From the NCBI RefSeq assembly GCF_022201045.2, contig NC_068560.1:37411001-37475000 (forward strand): 64,000 nt of DNA. The letters run 5' to 3'. The translations under genes and the position numbers were made by a program. Below the pieces are notes generated by a model, which worked only from the letters and a program-made list of their open reading frames with translations, had not been told where the DNA came from and did no database searches. The stretch's first letter is position 1. Every line of letters starts with the position of its first letter. Positions 8,763 to 21,465 of this stretch are shown here, one piece after another. Origin of the DNA: Citrus sinensis. Lineage: Eukaryota; Streptophyta; Magnoliopsida; Sapindales; Rutaceae.

Positions 8763-11700
8763 AAAAGGTCTCTCAAGACTCTCTTTTTATTAATATCTCT
8801 TCGTTACGCATTAATTTAAACTTGCATCGAACACTAATTTAAACTTGAAATTCATGCAACCTAAATATACATAGACCGACGTGGCCTATTAAGGAATGAA
8901 GACAGGAATAATGAACACTAATTTTTGAAAGAAAAAAACATAGATAATTAAGAAAAGATAGACTTTGCATGCCCTTATAGCCCTTAGGTCTTCTTTTCCT
9001 CTACCAAAATTCAGAGCTAGGGCTCATGGCTTCTTCAGTAATTCGTCAGGATTAATGATATTTTTAAATTGCCCTTTTTTTAAAAAAAAAAAAAGAAAAA
9101 AAATTGTCTTAACTGACTCCTACTTTTTTCTTCCGATCCCTTCTCTCTCTGCCGGCACCATAATTCAGGGGTCGATAATAGTTGTACCAAAGTGTACCAC
9201 CAATCGCAGCCTTAAGTTCTGGTCACATCTTAATTGTTGATCTTGTTATGGAATTCGCATGGCATGATAAAGAGCAGTGATCACATGGGCATCTGCGATG
9301 CTGCTTGCGGATTTCTCTTGATGCCCTCAAATCTCAATGATGTGGCAAATCATTTACTCTTTTTAGTTGAGAATTCTCTTTATTTTTTGATGTTCAGCAA
9401 TGACTTACGATTGTGTACTTCTTCAGGATAAACATATCCAATCAACCAAGAGTTTTTATTTCCTTTATTCAGTGACCCATCAAATTGATTAACTTGTCTC
9501 GTGCCCAGGAGTTTTCACTTTTCCTTTTAACTTATTAGTTTGTCATAAAATAATCCTCTTCAAAGTTCAAACCAACACAGCCATGAAAATCCAAAAAGAT
9601 ATGGAAAGATTCTTTCATTACATAATAAGTTATACAATTTAGCAAAAGCATCAGATGCTTTGAAAATGTGTCATCTTAAATTGAGGAAAATTCACTATCA
9701 CATGGTGTATCTATCATCAGACAGACAAAAACAATATTGAGCACTCTAAGAGCGTGATATTTGGCTTTCCCGGATTATGGGTATTTCAAGAATTATAAAG
9801 AACTCGAAGGAAAAAGGTTGCAGCAAGATTTTCTCTGTTGGCGTAGGGTAATAATTGGCCCAAGGCTATGCTCGTAGCCATGGGCTCTCTGATTACTATC
9901 AAAAGTTGAAGAATCTTCAAACAGTTTCCCTATAGAAGAGAGGCATCAAGGTCCCATAAGACCATTGCATCAATATGCATTGCCTGCTAATGGTAGAGCT
10001 TTCAGACCTTTCCAATTTTGTCACTCTATTGAACTTTTACAAGTGACTGCACATGCAAAATAAAACTCTTCTGTTCACCTTACATAATATCAATATGCAT
10101 TGCCTCCTCTGCTTCACCTTGCATAATATCTTTAAAATAAGGGTCTTGCATATGTAACTTACAGCCCCCATAACTTATTACAACTTTTTGCATTATTTTC
10201 AAAAGACTATAAGTTACATCAGCAGTAACTTAGCAATTGCCTTAAAATAATTATCTGTCAATTTAGTACCTTGGTTTGATCTGGTAAGTAACGTCTTCCT
10301 CATATGCTACTTTAATAAAACCATTAACATTACTCTCATCGTCATGTGATTTAGCTTATCACAATATGAGTTCGCAAGATAAACAATTTAATAGAACACT
10401 TGAAATATTCGTGAGAGGTCAATGTTATCTCAAGATTCTTTTTTTTTTTTTTCTCTCTCTAAGAAAAGATTTTATTTATTTATATGTACTAATTTTATAA
10501 TGAAAATCCTTAATCATATTAAAGTCATCTAAAACAGGATATATATTTCACTATGTATTTTTTATTTTCTAATTTGTCCCTATTTTCAATATAATAAAGG
10601 ATACTGACTAAATAATAATAAGGGTTGGCAAGGGTCAAATCGATTAGTTTATACTTATCTCCTCTAGAATTTGAACAGCTTAAAGGGCAAAAAAAAAACT
10701 GCTTAAAGCTCAGGTGGGCCAGATTTTGTTTGTTTTGTTAGTGAATTAATTCGTAATTGATTGGCTTAACGAAAAAAGAAAAAAAAAAAAAACATGAAGA
10801 GCGGTCCTGGCTGTAGTAGGAGCACTAGCAATTAGCAAATAGAAGGCGAGTCATGATACACACAATAAACCAATAAATTTAAAATTAAATGAGAGCCACA
10901 AATGGCTTGTGCGAAGCTACGTGTGCTCCCCCATGTTCCAAGGCGCAGAAAGAGTCCGCTCTGTTACGCTTTTATTATAGTTATTGCTTCAATTAATTGC
11001 TTATTACGGCGGCTTTGTCCGGCGTCTTCAATTACATCACCGGTACCATCACAGTACATGAAAACTTACGGACACCCGCGGACACCCGTCACTAATGTCT
11101 CCACCTAATTCTCTCAGCATTTGTAATCGGCCCAATTCAATGTTTTGGGAATAAAAAATTATATTGACACGAGTCTCATGATGGAAGGGCGTAAGAAGTA
11201 AAATATAAGTTTTAAAATTTTCACTCCAGCTTTAATCTAGCGGCGGCGGTGAATTATTACTCTTAAAATTAAAAAAAAAAATTATGAAAATAATAGTTTG
11301 AATCTCTATATACATTTAATATCTTTAAATTAAATAAAAAATTATATGGAGCTAAATACAGTAATATGATATATAATCAATATTAAAAAAATTTAAAATT
11401 TTTAATTAAATAGATGTGACTTGAATTGTAAAAGTTAAAAATGAAATTATAATGTAGTTCAATTGATTTTTTCTTTTCTTCCAACTCAAAAGTATACCGA
11501 ACAACTTCTAGTTAATTATTCGACCATCTTCTTTACAAATTATCCACTGATTGATATTTGGGGGTTAACCGAAACCTAGTCGTAAAGTATCATCATATTA
11601 ACATGTTAATAATGATAATTTTAAGTGGACAATTAATATCACATGCCAATCCATAAATAAAAGTTACATCCGTTAAGATGTAAAGTCAACAATTAATCCA

Positions 11701-12522
11701 CCATATAATAATCAATACACACACCTGGCACCACATCATTGTTAGATAATGATGACTCTGTGACCTTTTTTTTTTTTCACACTATAATGGAAATCTATCT
11801 TCTTTTTAGTTATTCGCTAACAACCACGTATCCAAAGCATATTAAAAGGTCAAAGAATATATCCAAATTAAGTTTGAAATTTTTAAACTTCTGTCATTTG
11901 ATGGGAAAATTTTAAAAACTAATTAGAAGCTGACTTTCAAGTTTCAAGTAAACCAATCAATAAAATGTCTAAAGCTAAAAAAGATTCGGATCAAGAGCTA
12001 AGCTAATCTGTTCTACTCTTTATGATTTTCTATCATACGTGTATGTATTGCAATATACGATTAATATTTAATTAGTTTGATATATTTTTTTTTTAATCTA
12101 AAATTACTAATTTGTATATCTTTGAAAAATTAACAAGAATGTCAGACTAGTACGGAATGTAGATAAGCGACAGAAATAAAAGGGGAAGCAGGCCCCAGGA
12201 CTTGAAGGTGAAGAGAGACGAGGAGAGTGGAAATATAGAATGGGCCCATGGCTAGTAGTCTTCAAAAATAAAAAATGAGACTACCCCATGTTCTGTGAAT
12301 GACATTGGCTGGTGAGCTGAAGATAAAAACAGAGCCAAGTATGACAGTGTCAGCGGGTCACCGAAAGGCCATGACTCAAATGCACATTTTCTTACTTTCC
12401 TGTTGTAAGATTAGAAAATGACTGATTGTTATGCACATGAAGGCCATGTTACCCTTGCCCCCAAATACTTCTTGTGAAGGCAACATTGTACGGACAAATT
12501 TGTCAGCCCAAACCGTTTAGCT
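8763..12522. other. Intergenic, no gene recognised
   Basis: About 3.8 kb of AT-rich DNA without a supportable gene. Open frames at 8965-9240, 9234-9431 and 10902-11108 are short and motif-free. Homopolymer runs occur at about 9077-9092, 10439-10453 and 11768-11779. No structured RNA recognised. Confidence 0.5.
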
Positions 12523-12961
12523 AACTCAAACTGCATGCGCCACTTCGGCCTTGGCCGAAGTGGTGGGCTGCTGCCCTCACAAGCATTGTGAGGGCAGCGG
12601 TTCTAGCCCCCACAAAAGCATTGTGGGGGCAGCGGTTCTAGCCCCCACAAAAGCATTGTGGGGGCAGCGGTTCTAGCCCCCACAAAAGCATTGTGGGGGA
12701 TAAATGTTCTTTATATCCTTCTCCTTTGCGAAATGTAAGTGGAGTATGGACATCCTCTCCTGTGAGGGGTTATTTGTATTGGGCATGTACTTCATAGAAT
12801 TCATTGTAATAATGTAAGTCCCAATCATGTATATCTGATTGTAAATATCAGTGTAATACCTCTGCTACAATAAGCAGTTGTTGTAAATATCTGTGTAATG
12901 CAGTAATCTGATGATTAATCAGTCTCAAAAAAAAAAAAAAAAAAAAACTCAAACTGTATGC
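12523..12961 (+). mobile_element. Hairpin-headed poly(A) retroposon, copy 2 (with TSDs and tripled module)
   Basis: Second copy of the element at 2188-2523. It is bounded by aactcaaactgcatgc (12523-12538) and aactcaaactgtatgc (12946-12961), 15 of 16 identical. Its first 60 bases match copy 1 base for base from CACTTCGGCC. The 35-bp hairpin module beginning agcggttctagccccc occurs three times head to tail (12596-12630, 12631-12665, 12666-12700) against once in copy 1; only the last unit's final base differs. The AT-rich 3' half follows with few differences, including UGUAAAUA at 12840 and 12882, then about 20 A. The nearly intact duplication and long tail suggest recent insertion. Confidence 0.87.
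12596..12700 (+). repeat. Three 35-bp tandem hairpin modules
   Basis: Three head-to-tail 35-bp units inside retroposon copy 2. Each contains the stem AGCCCCCACAA, loop aagca and complementary arm. Units 1 and 2 are identical; unit 3 ends in A instead of C. Each unit also carries the GGTTCTAGCCC block. Confidence 0.9.
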
Positions 12962-14578
12962 AATGAAACTACCTGTTTCGTTTGGTGCCAATTTCTTTGC
13001 TTCTTAATATGATTTAATTGGGCACTGATGCATCGGTTAGGTTGTAACTACCTCTATCTGCAATACGCAATTTCTGATGCCATATTTATGATATGCCTGA
13101 ACGCCTTTTTATCATTCCATAACGAAAATAGAGGAATCCAGTTCAATCGAATGGAATTGAAAAGTACCGAACTTGAATCATGAATAACAAAAATACAGAC
13201 GTCTCAGAATTCAAAAGGCAAAAAGCTCAACATGGCCTAGACCTATACCAGAAGAATTTTCCAATTGTGATTGAATGACATAATGGTTAATTCTGTGGCG
13301 CTAGCCCCGTAGAACCACCCATTTCATTAACTTTAAATGTGACATATTTGAAGCCACGTATGCCTAAAAAATGTTGTGAACATCTTCGAGCAAATATGTG
13401 TAAGAATGAATCAAGAAAAGAAATGGAAAATGGAATGGACCCATTACAGCTAAGCCCCCAGGATACGGAGCGCCAAGCACTCTACGGACGTACCATGGCC
13501 ATTGCAGTGGCACATGTACTGTGTAAAATAAATGGAGGGAAACATTTATGTCAAATTCAATTGATCGGAAACACAATCAAGCAAGGGGACAGCATTTCTA
13601 TTGAGAGGGTCCAAAGCCAGGGAGGATTATTTGTTCCTTTGTTGCCTGCCCTGCCCCTGCTCTGCTGGATCACCAGAACCAAAATTTCCTGGTTTTGGAT
13701 GGGGATTGTCCGAATTTTTCTTTGATAAATTAATTATACCATAACGATAGCATTCATCATCTCATCTTCACCGTAACATTGTAACGTCAGTATCAGAGTG
13801 CAGGACCGCCGTCTGATGAATTGTAGGGCAGTGCGCTGTTTGTGTCCACGATAATTTTCTCAGTCTACTGCTATAAACATGTAATACAGGCGCAGCAGTA
13901 CGGCGTTGTCCAATGTCCACAACCACAAGGGTAAGGTGTTGTGTTGTGGGTGTTTTGGGCTGAGATTCACGTTGCACTGACAAAGTAAAGCCCCACTCTT
14001 GGGCGCCCATTGATTGCCATCAGTGTATGACTCCAAACTTCGTTGACAAATAAGCCAATATAGTACGAGAGAGTGCTAGAGGAAAACTTGTAAATCTGAG
14101 ATAATGGACACTTTTGGCCGAACGTAGTTAGGTTAGGGGTCCCAAACACCGGTGCCATAGTCTAATGATCCAAAGCAGGCCCATCAAGCCTGGAAGCCCA
14201 TTAAACTACTGGGAAGGTTAGATGAGTCCTCGCTGTCACAGAAGCCAGAAGATCCTTTCATAGTTTTATGAGTAAAGAAAACTTCAAAGCTCTCATTACA
14301 CATATGCAGAAAACAATCCACAAGATGTTTTACTTGTATATAAAGTCTCTTTAGACAATCTAGAACAATTAATTCCCATGCATTGCACTCTTATTTATTG
14401 TAGTAAAAAAATTAACTCGAAACAGTAACAAGAATATTAAGCATACAAGTATTACTTGGATATGCCTAATGTGGTAGCTGCTAGGACTAACTTTAAGATG
14501 GTCTTCAGCTCTGCCTCTTCATCTTTTACTCGAATTCCTTCTTCTACTGATAAGAGACTCTGGCAATAAATCATTTAT
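12962..14578. other. Intergenic and 3' flank of the ATP sulfurylase gene
   Basis: About 1.6 kb with no supportable gene. A 128-codon open frame at 13339-13725 has no recognisable domain and an opposing frame overlaps it. The APS2 3' UTR should fill the stretch just left of 14579. Confidence 0.5.
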
Positions 14579-17548
14579 CTAAGAGGTTAAAATGGCCGGC
14601 TGCTGTGTTGCCTCTTCAGCTTGTAAGCTCTCGTAATATTGGACAAGGACTTTCCATCCCCCAGGGCACATAAAGCCATCAGGAGGATTCTCACCACTTC
14701 TTGCAAAAGTCCGCATCTGGAGAAATTAAGTCAGTTGATTAAAACCATTTAAATGTAGAAATTAATTCCGCATCTTGACAATGACTTTTGGTTGCCAGCA
14801 AACTAATAATTATCCAGCAACTGAGAAATGCATGCACATCAAAATGTAGAAATTGCTCTTGGACTAATAACACATTAAAAGGCTGAAAATTCATTAGTTC
14901 ACCCAACCTAAAACTGAAAGCATTGTGGAATACTCTTGGAGATGAGGAAGCTTTTTTTCGTGATTTTTTTTTTTTTAAGCCTAACCATGACATGAATTGA
15001 TTATTTTTAGGGAAATGAGTCACTAAACACTTTTCCTACCTTGGTTCCAGAGATGAAGAGAAAATCTTTTGCACGTGAAGGATCAAAAAAAGCCATTTTC
15101 TTTTCCACAGTATCATATGCAGCAACCTGGAGAGTATAATGTAAAAAGAAGAAAAATCACAATTTAGGGACAGCATGAGAGAAGAAAATCACTGTATCAT
15201 ATATGCACCTTATCAATACTTACCTCAGATAGAAACCCTATCGACCCACCCCATATAACAGATTTTAAACCTAACAAACACAAGTCTGAGCAATGAAAAA
15301 GAATGCTGTCGTATACAATTAACTGCACCCAGTCTATTATGAGCATTCAGTTGCTTTACTAGGCAATAAATCATACAATTACTGCAGGACAGATGAATAA
15401 AATAGCAAAGAGAACAAAATAACGTATGACAAATACATCTCAGTGGAAGAAATAATAAAGGCTCAATGCTTAGAACTATTGAAGTGTACAATAATACCTA
15501 CCCTGAATGGCAAAATATTTAGCTTCTCTAGACCAAGAGCCATGCTTAACACCTTTTTTCCATGATCTGGGTCATATAAATCTCTCTTCTCTGTTGGATG
15601 ACCCATGCCAGCAGGATCACGACCAACAATGTAGAAATTAGCACCGGCATTTATACGTGCCTTAGCATGCCACTGAACTTCAGTTGGACCTGCATAATGC
15701 ATGGGTGATGGAAATATGGAAACAATGGTCGTCTCAGGGTCAAGGACACCATCTTCTAGGACCTACAGGAGAGAAAAATAAAAAATAAGAACCTTCAAGA
15801 ACTAAACATTTGGGTTAACAAAAATGAAGTTAACTCTTAATAGATAATAGCCCTATTCATGTTGCTCTTGATCGCATGGTCTTAGAGTGGATTTACAAGT
15901 TCTTTGAATAATAACTTGATTTATTTTTTATTTTAGATTCTATACGATTATAAACAAATAGACTTAGTTGAGAGCTACACAAGATAAAGAATTGTATCAC
16001 TTGTAAGGATTCCTGATATGTTTTTGTGTTATAGCAAATCAACCCTAGATTGGAAGAAATATAAGTTTATTTGGTGCATAACCTTGCTGTGCTGCTCCAT
16101 TCGAACATCTAAGGGCACATCGTCAGCTTTTGTGAAACCTCCTAAAGGGTGAAGTAACAGAATAGGATTCTTGTATCCCATTTCCAAAAGTCGCCTGCGT
16201 GTATCGTTCATTAACAAAGCATGCCCATTGTGTATAGGATTTCTTAACTGAAAAGCAAAAATTGCATCAGCCTGACGATTATCGAATTCTTTCCTGAGTT
16301 GCTGAGGAGAGAGCCTGTAGTGATCAAGACCATCATTGTACTTGATGGGCTTTAATACTTCCAGATCTCCACCTACAAGCCAATTCCCAGCCGGGGTAAT
16401 AACCTCCTCTACATATGGCAATCCTGCTGCAGTTGTTCCCCAAGTCCTAGCTATCCTCTCTTCTTTATTATGCTTGTATATTTCAATACTGCAATGGAAG
16501 TGAAATTTCAGGAATCATTCTATAAAGCAAATCAAATGACAGCAAAATAACAAAGTGTCAAGCTGCTAACTCATCATAATTCCATTTTAATATTACAGAA
16601 AATGCCATCATATAGGACAGCATTAAAAATCTTCGAAAGGTACTCTGAAGCTGAACTGTATTTAAGTATGTAGGCTCATCTAAGTATCTACTCTTGCGAA
16701 TCCATTCCGCAGAAGCTTAATTGAAAAAAAAAAAAATGTTCTTGTAACATAAGCCAAGCAAAATGAATGCGATGCGACTCCATAAAGCATTGTAAACTCA
16801 GCACCGTTAAAGTTGTTGTACATAATTCAAAATCCTATTCGCAGCAGATACCAACCATTGCATACAAATTAAACAACTTAACTAGCACATAACAAATGTC
16901 ATACGGAACCTCCGATAAAATGTAACAGCAAAAATAGCCAAAATCCGTAGGGTCATATGCAACACAAAGTAAAAGAAAAGAGACAACAAAGAAAGAAACT
17001 GACCTCCTGAGAATCCCGATCAAGCCGCCAGTAGGACCAAGCAAGGCCACATTAGTGGTAGACCCAATTCGCTCCTTAGTCTCATCATCAATGGCCAAAA
17101 CAATAGGAAGAGACATATTGACAATAGACCCATCTTTCATTCTCAAACAATTAAAATGCAAGCTCTGCAAGTACTCATTTTCCCTCATGAACCCTCTCAA
17201 CGGACTCGCCCATCCCTCGCTTACCACGTGAACCCATTCCAAGTCGATCTTCGTCAGCTTCACCTTCGGCATTGACTCGGCTTCCGTCGTCCTCAACCCC
17301 CGTTCGCTCTCCGGCACCACCAGATCCACCAGGACCCCACCATCCGGCTCGATCAAAGAACTCTTAATCGCAGACGAGGCTGATTTGACCGCAGCACTCA
17401 TTTTGGGCTGAAACGCAATCAACTGATTCGAATGGTAAATGGGTTTCGGTCGTATTTTAACGTTGTAATCTGTAAGCTTCGTCTGCTTAGCCGTACGGAG
17501 ATTGAGGTTAAAGTGTGCAGCGATGTGTACTTTAATCGTCAGAGACAT
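14579..17548 (-). CDS. APS2: ATP sulfurylase, APS2-like (5 exons)
   Basis: Catalyses ATP + sulfate to adenosine 5'-phosphosulfate + pyrophosphate, the entry step of sulfate assimilation. Exons: 17548-17004, 16488-16083, 15762-15502, 15126-15040, 14716-14579; all introns are GT-AG and the joined frame encodes 478 residues, normal for plant APS. Residues 1-49 are basic and Ser/Thr/Asn-rich like a plastid transit peptide; the conserved body begins at [10 protein letters not shown]. Active-site motifs are present: [11 protein letters not shown] (Q-x-RNP and HxGH) and [12 protein letters not shown]. The N-terminal MSL start and EYLQSLHFN segment resemble Arabidopsis APS2 more than APS1/3/4. An in-frame Met50 precedes the mature protein, and the miR395 target region (17156-17176) is not conserved (see findings). 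Confidence 0.95.
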
Positions 17549-20500
17549 GATGGCGGTGGTTGTTATGTATAAGTACAAGTGTAACTGACGAAATTGTTGT
17601 TGCTGCTGCAGCTATTAATTTGTGGAACGTTTTGAAAGATCATAACTTTAAGTGGATTTATTATAATAACGCATTACGGCATACGGCGGTGAGCTGAAAG
17701 AGATCCACACGTTCTGTTTTTTCAGTTTGTGGACGAGAGTTTGAAGCTGTTCAGACTGTTGGGGACCAGAATGCTCATTGAGATCAACGGCTTGGATCAA
17801 CGTTCTTCCATTTCAGCCCGATAACCAACTTATTACACTGCATGGAATCCGTTTGGTTCGATTCCTGCTACATGTAGATTTTTCCGTTCGCAAATTAAAA
17901 AATAATAATTAAATTCTGTGATTCGACGACCATGCTTATGCTTTTAAAGTGAATATTCTTAAAATATAATATTTTAATAACATACACACCCTCTTTTTTT
18001 ATATTCCATGACATTGCTACTGTAGTATTCTTTAATATTAATTAAATGTATTTTTTGTACTTTATTTTTTTAAAAGTTAAGTGACATTTCATTTATTCGA
18101 CGTAAATACAACATCAATAAATAGATTTTGATCTTAAAAATTTACATGATTACTAAATGAATTTAGTTTCGATCAACAGGACTTTTCTTTTATCAAGTTA
18201 TAATCTAATTTTTTTATTCATTTTCCTGATTAATGGCACAGTTGTTAAATATCTTTGCATTAAAATGGACTTGTTTCAATTTCAAATTAATTTATAGAAT
18301 TTTTTTTTTTTTTTGTGAATGATGAACATTTATATGATATTCAATTCTATAAAATTTTGGATAGTTTTAAAATTTGTAACGACTTATTTGGTATATAAGA
18401 TTGAATATGATGAGATAGAATAAAATGGAATAAAATGTAATTGAATGTAATGATATAGAAACGGATAAAATTAGATATAATATTATACTGTACTTAGTAC
18501 AATATTAAAGTAGATTATAAATAATCATGTTTTGCGTTTTGTAAAGTAGTAGCTAATCATTAACATGTCTCGGAAGAAAAATGAAAAAAAAAAATCTAAA
18601 AATATTTTTGTTTTCCTCTTTCTTATTCCGTGTTTCCGCTATTTTCCCTTTTTCTTTTTTTTCTTCCTCTTCTCCAGATGATTAGCTAAGGAGCAATAAG
18701 AATCAGTTAATTAGCTACAAGCCTACAGGCTACAGGCTACAGCAGTTGCTGACAATTTGAAACAAGAACGGTTAATTTTTTTTTTCTTTTTTCAATTGTG
18801 GTCAGTTATGTTTCTATTGTAATTGAGGTCGACAATTTGGGGACTTTTCACAAGGAACACCAAGAGCTTTAATTCTTTTAATCAATTGATTGCATTATCT
18901 AAATTTCAATCTTCAGTTTTGATCATCAATCCGCCCAAAGTTTGATATCTAAAGCATTCGGTGGCTGAATATGCCGTCGGCTGTCGCTAAGAGCAATCTA
19001 ACTTGAACAAGCCAAAGTTCAAGCTTGTGAAGAGAGTGTCTGCCAAGAACTTAGCCGCGGCAAGAGAGAGGGAAGGATAGGAGGGAAAAAATCTTATACC
19101 GTGATATATGTTAGGATAATTTTTAATTTAAAAATTTGTAGCCCTACGGACAGATTTTTACACTGTTCGTGTTACCAATTGGTGACTCAATTTAATCATA
19201 CTTTTGGCACCAAGCATAGGATGGATATTCTTTTATCTTTATACTAATCCAATCTCAATTTATTTAACTGTTACCAAACATTCTCTCAAGTGGTGCTTAG
19301 TTTGAAGAATTGAGAAAAGAAAAGAGGAGTAAAGTGAAGAGAAGGGGATAAGAAATGAGATGAGGAGAGGGTGAAATTAAATTTGATTGTTTGGTTTAAC
19401 ATAGACTCTTAAAAGAAAAAAAATATATTACAAATTTTTTTTCTTGAACTAGTTTACTGTCTCACTTACATATTAAACTTTTAACGGTAGTTACAAATAT
19501 AATTTAAAAAAAAAACTAAACTATGAATAATTCAATTTAAAAATTAAACAAATAATAGATAAAACAAGTTGAATATTGTATTTACAATTAGTTAATATTA
19601 TTTTAAAATCAATTTAACCAATTCCATATAACTAATTAAATAATTTAAATTATTTTCTAAAAAAATTACTATTTAATGAAAATAATCAATTTTTTTTTTT
19701 TACCTTGTTGGAAAAACCACTGGAGAGATGCCGAACCACTGCCGAAGAGTCGTTAGATCATTGCTAGAATAGAGTTTTGTGTCCCCGAAATTACATCAAA
19801 ATTATCAGAACCTAACACTCTACTCATTTGATAAATAAAATTATCTAAAATAATTACAATTACTTTAGAAATAAAACAGTTCAAAATTTCTCAAGTATTT
19901 ACAATGAGATTTGAGCCCTTCCTAAAGTTGTAGATCCAACTCTTGGAAATTCAATTGGTATAAAAATTGATGAAGAAATCACATTGGTAGCGGTTGTCCG
20001 ATGGCTTTTCAACGGTGGTATGGTGGTGGTCTAGTGACAAACTGGTACTATTCTTCAATATTAATAATTTCTAATTAACTAAATAATAGATACATATTAA
20101 TTCTATTAAATTATTTAATATATTATTTTAACTTATTTAAAGGATAATATTGGAACTTTTGTTTTAAAATTAGTAAGGAATTTAGACTCCTTACCTAGTG
20201 GTGTGTAATTAAAATTCCTTAGTTTCATAAGTTCCTTTAAAATTCCTTAGTTTCATAATTTCCAGTCAACTAGGACAACCCTAGCCAAACAAAAGAAATC
20301 ATAAAAGAATATGAATTCATCTTCTTTATACCCTTCTCTGCTCCCAACAACTTTATATAGAAACATAAAATCAATCTTGATCATCAAAGCTTAAGAAGGA
20401 CACGGGAAGTACACAAAATTTCATAGGAAGCAAAAACCCTAAATATAAAGAAAAGCAAACAAAACAAAAAGTGACCCCATTACACCATCGAAACTATTGA

Positions 20501-20636
20501 GTTGGGAAGATAGTTGAAAATCGGGTCTGGTTCATGAACATGGTCGAAAAGTAGTTGAATCAGTATGTATATTTTATGATATTAATATATAATATTATTC
20601 AAATATAAAAGAGTGCAATTTTATCTCAAATGGTAT
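17549..20636. other. APS2 upstream region and intergenic DNA
   Basis: APS2 promoter and leader for the first several hundred bases, then AT-rich DNA with many A/T runs (18301-18314, 18777-18790, 19690-19700). GA-rich low-complexity sequence at 19310-19375. No open frame worth calling and no recognised RNA gene. Confidence 0.5.
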
Positions 20637-20795
20637 GTAATTCTTGGGTCCAGCTATGGTGCCACAGTTGTATGGTACCACAGTTAGATTCAGCTATTGG
20701 ATTCAGTTTTGGTGACAATTGTGGGCTAGATCCAATGATTGGATCCAGTTGTGGTACCATACAACTGTGGTATCATAGCTTTATCCGTAATTCTT
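20637..20795. mobile_element. Mutator-type MITE, copy 1
   Basis: A 141-bp non-coding element at 20646-20786 with long terminal inverted repeats. The left arm (gggtccagctatggtgccac and on) is complementary to the right arm, for instance ccacagttgtatggtacc against ggtaccatacaactgtgg. It is flanked by exact 9-bp duplications gtaattctt (20637-20645 and 20787-20795). A 9-bp duplication with long inverted repeats is typical of the Mutator superfamily. A relative lies at 55772-55921. Confidence 0.82.
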
Positions 20796-21465
20796 AATAT
20801 AAATTGTGTTAAATATGTATTAAAAGGACTATTGAATTTTTTTTTATTTTTTATGAAAGGAAATTTCATTAAACAAAAGAGCCTGTCAACATATAATATA
20901 ACCATGGAGGTGGAACAATCTTCCACTCTCCAGGACCTGACATAGAAATCCTCATTCTAGCTACATTGTGAGCAGCGGAGTCGCAAATCGACGCACAAAA
21001 GAGAATTTCACTTCTCCAATTAATTGAGCTATAGCTCTACGATCCACAATAATTAAATCAAATCCATTAGGACTAGCAGATTGAGTAATTAAAGAAGAAT
21101 ACACGTTTAAACAATCTATCTCAATAATGATTTTAGATAACTGCAGATGTTTTATCCAACTAAGCGCTTCACGAACAGCCAACGCTTCAACCTCACAAGG
21201 GTGAAAAGAACCAGGGAAACTCTAACACTTTGCTGCAATAAAACCACCTCTAGAGTCTCTAATCATCCCTCCACTCTTCCCTGAGATCTAAAAACCCCTG
21301 CATCCACATTACATTTCAGGCAACCCACAAGAGGCTTGTCCCAACACACCGATCCATGACCCAACTGAATATCTTCTACAATAGTGAAATTCCTCCTTAT
21401 AGCTTATTGCCATTGGAAAAGACAATGGCCAACAGCATTTACCAGACTTTGAGCTTGGCTACAAT

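Noticed and set aside
12596-12700. Regular direct repeats resembling a CRISPR-like array
   Set aside because: The units are contiguous without spacers, each unit is itself a hairpin, and the array is inside a poly(A) retroposon of a plant genome.
13339-13725. 128-codon open frame, plus strand
   Set aside because: No recognisable motif, odd composition, and a competing antisense frame; no splice context supports it.
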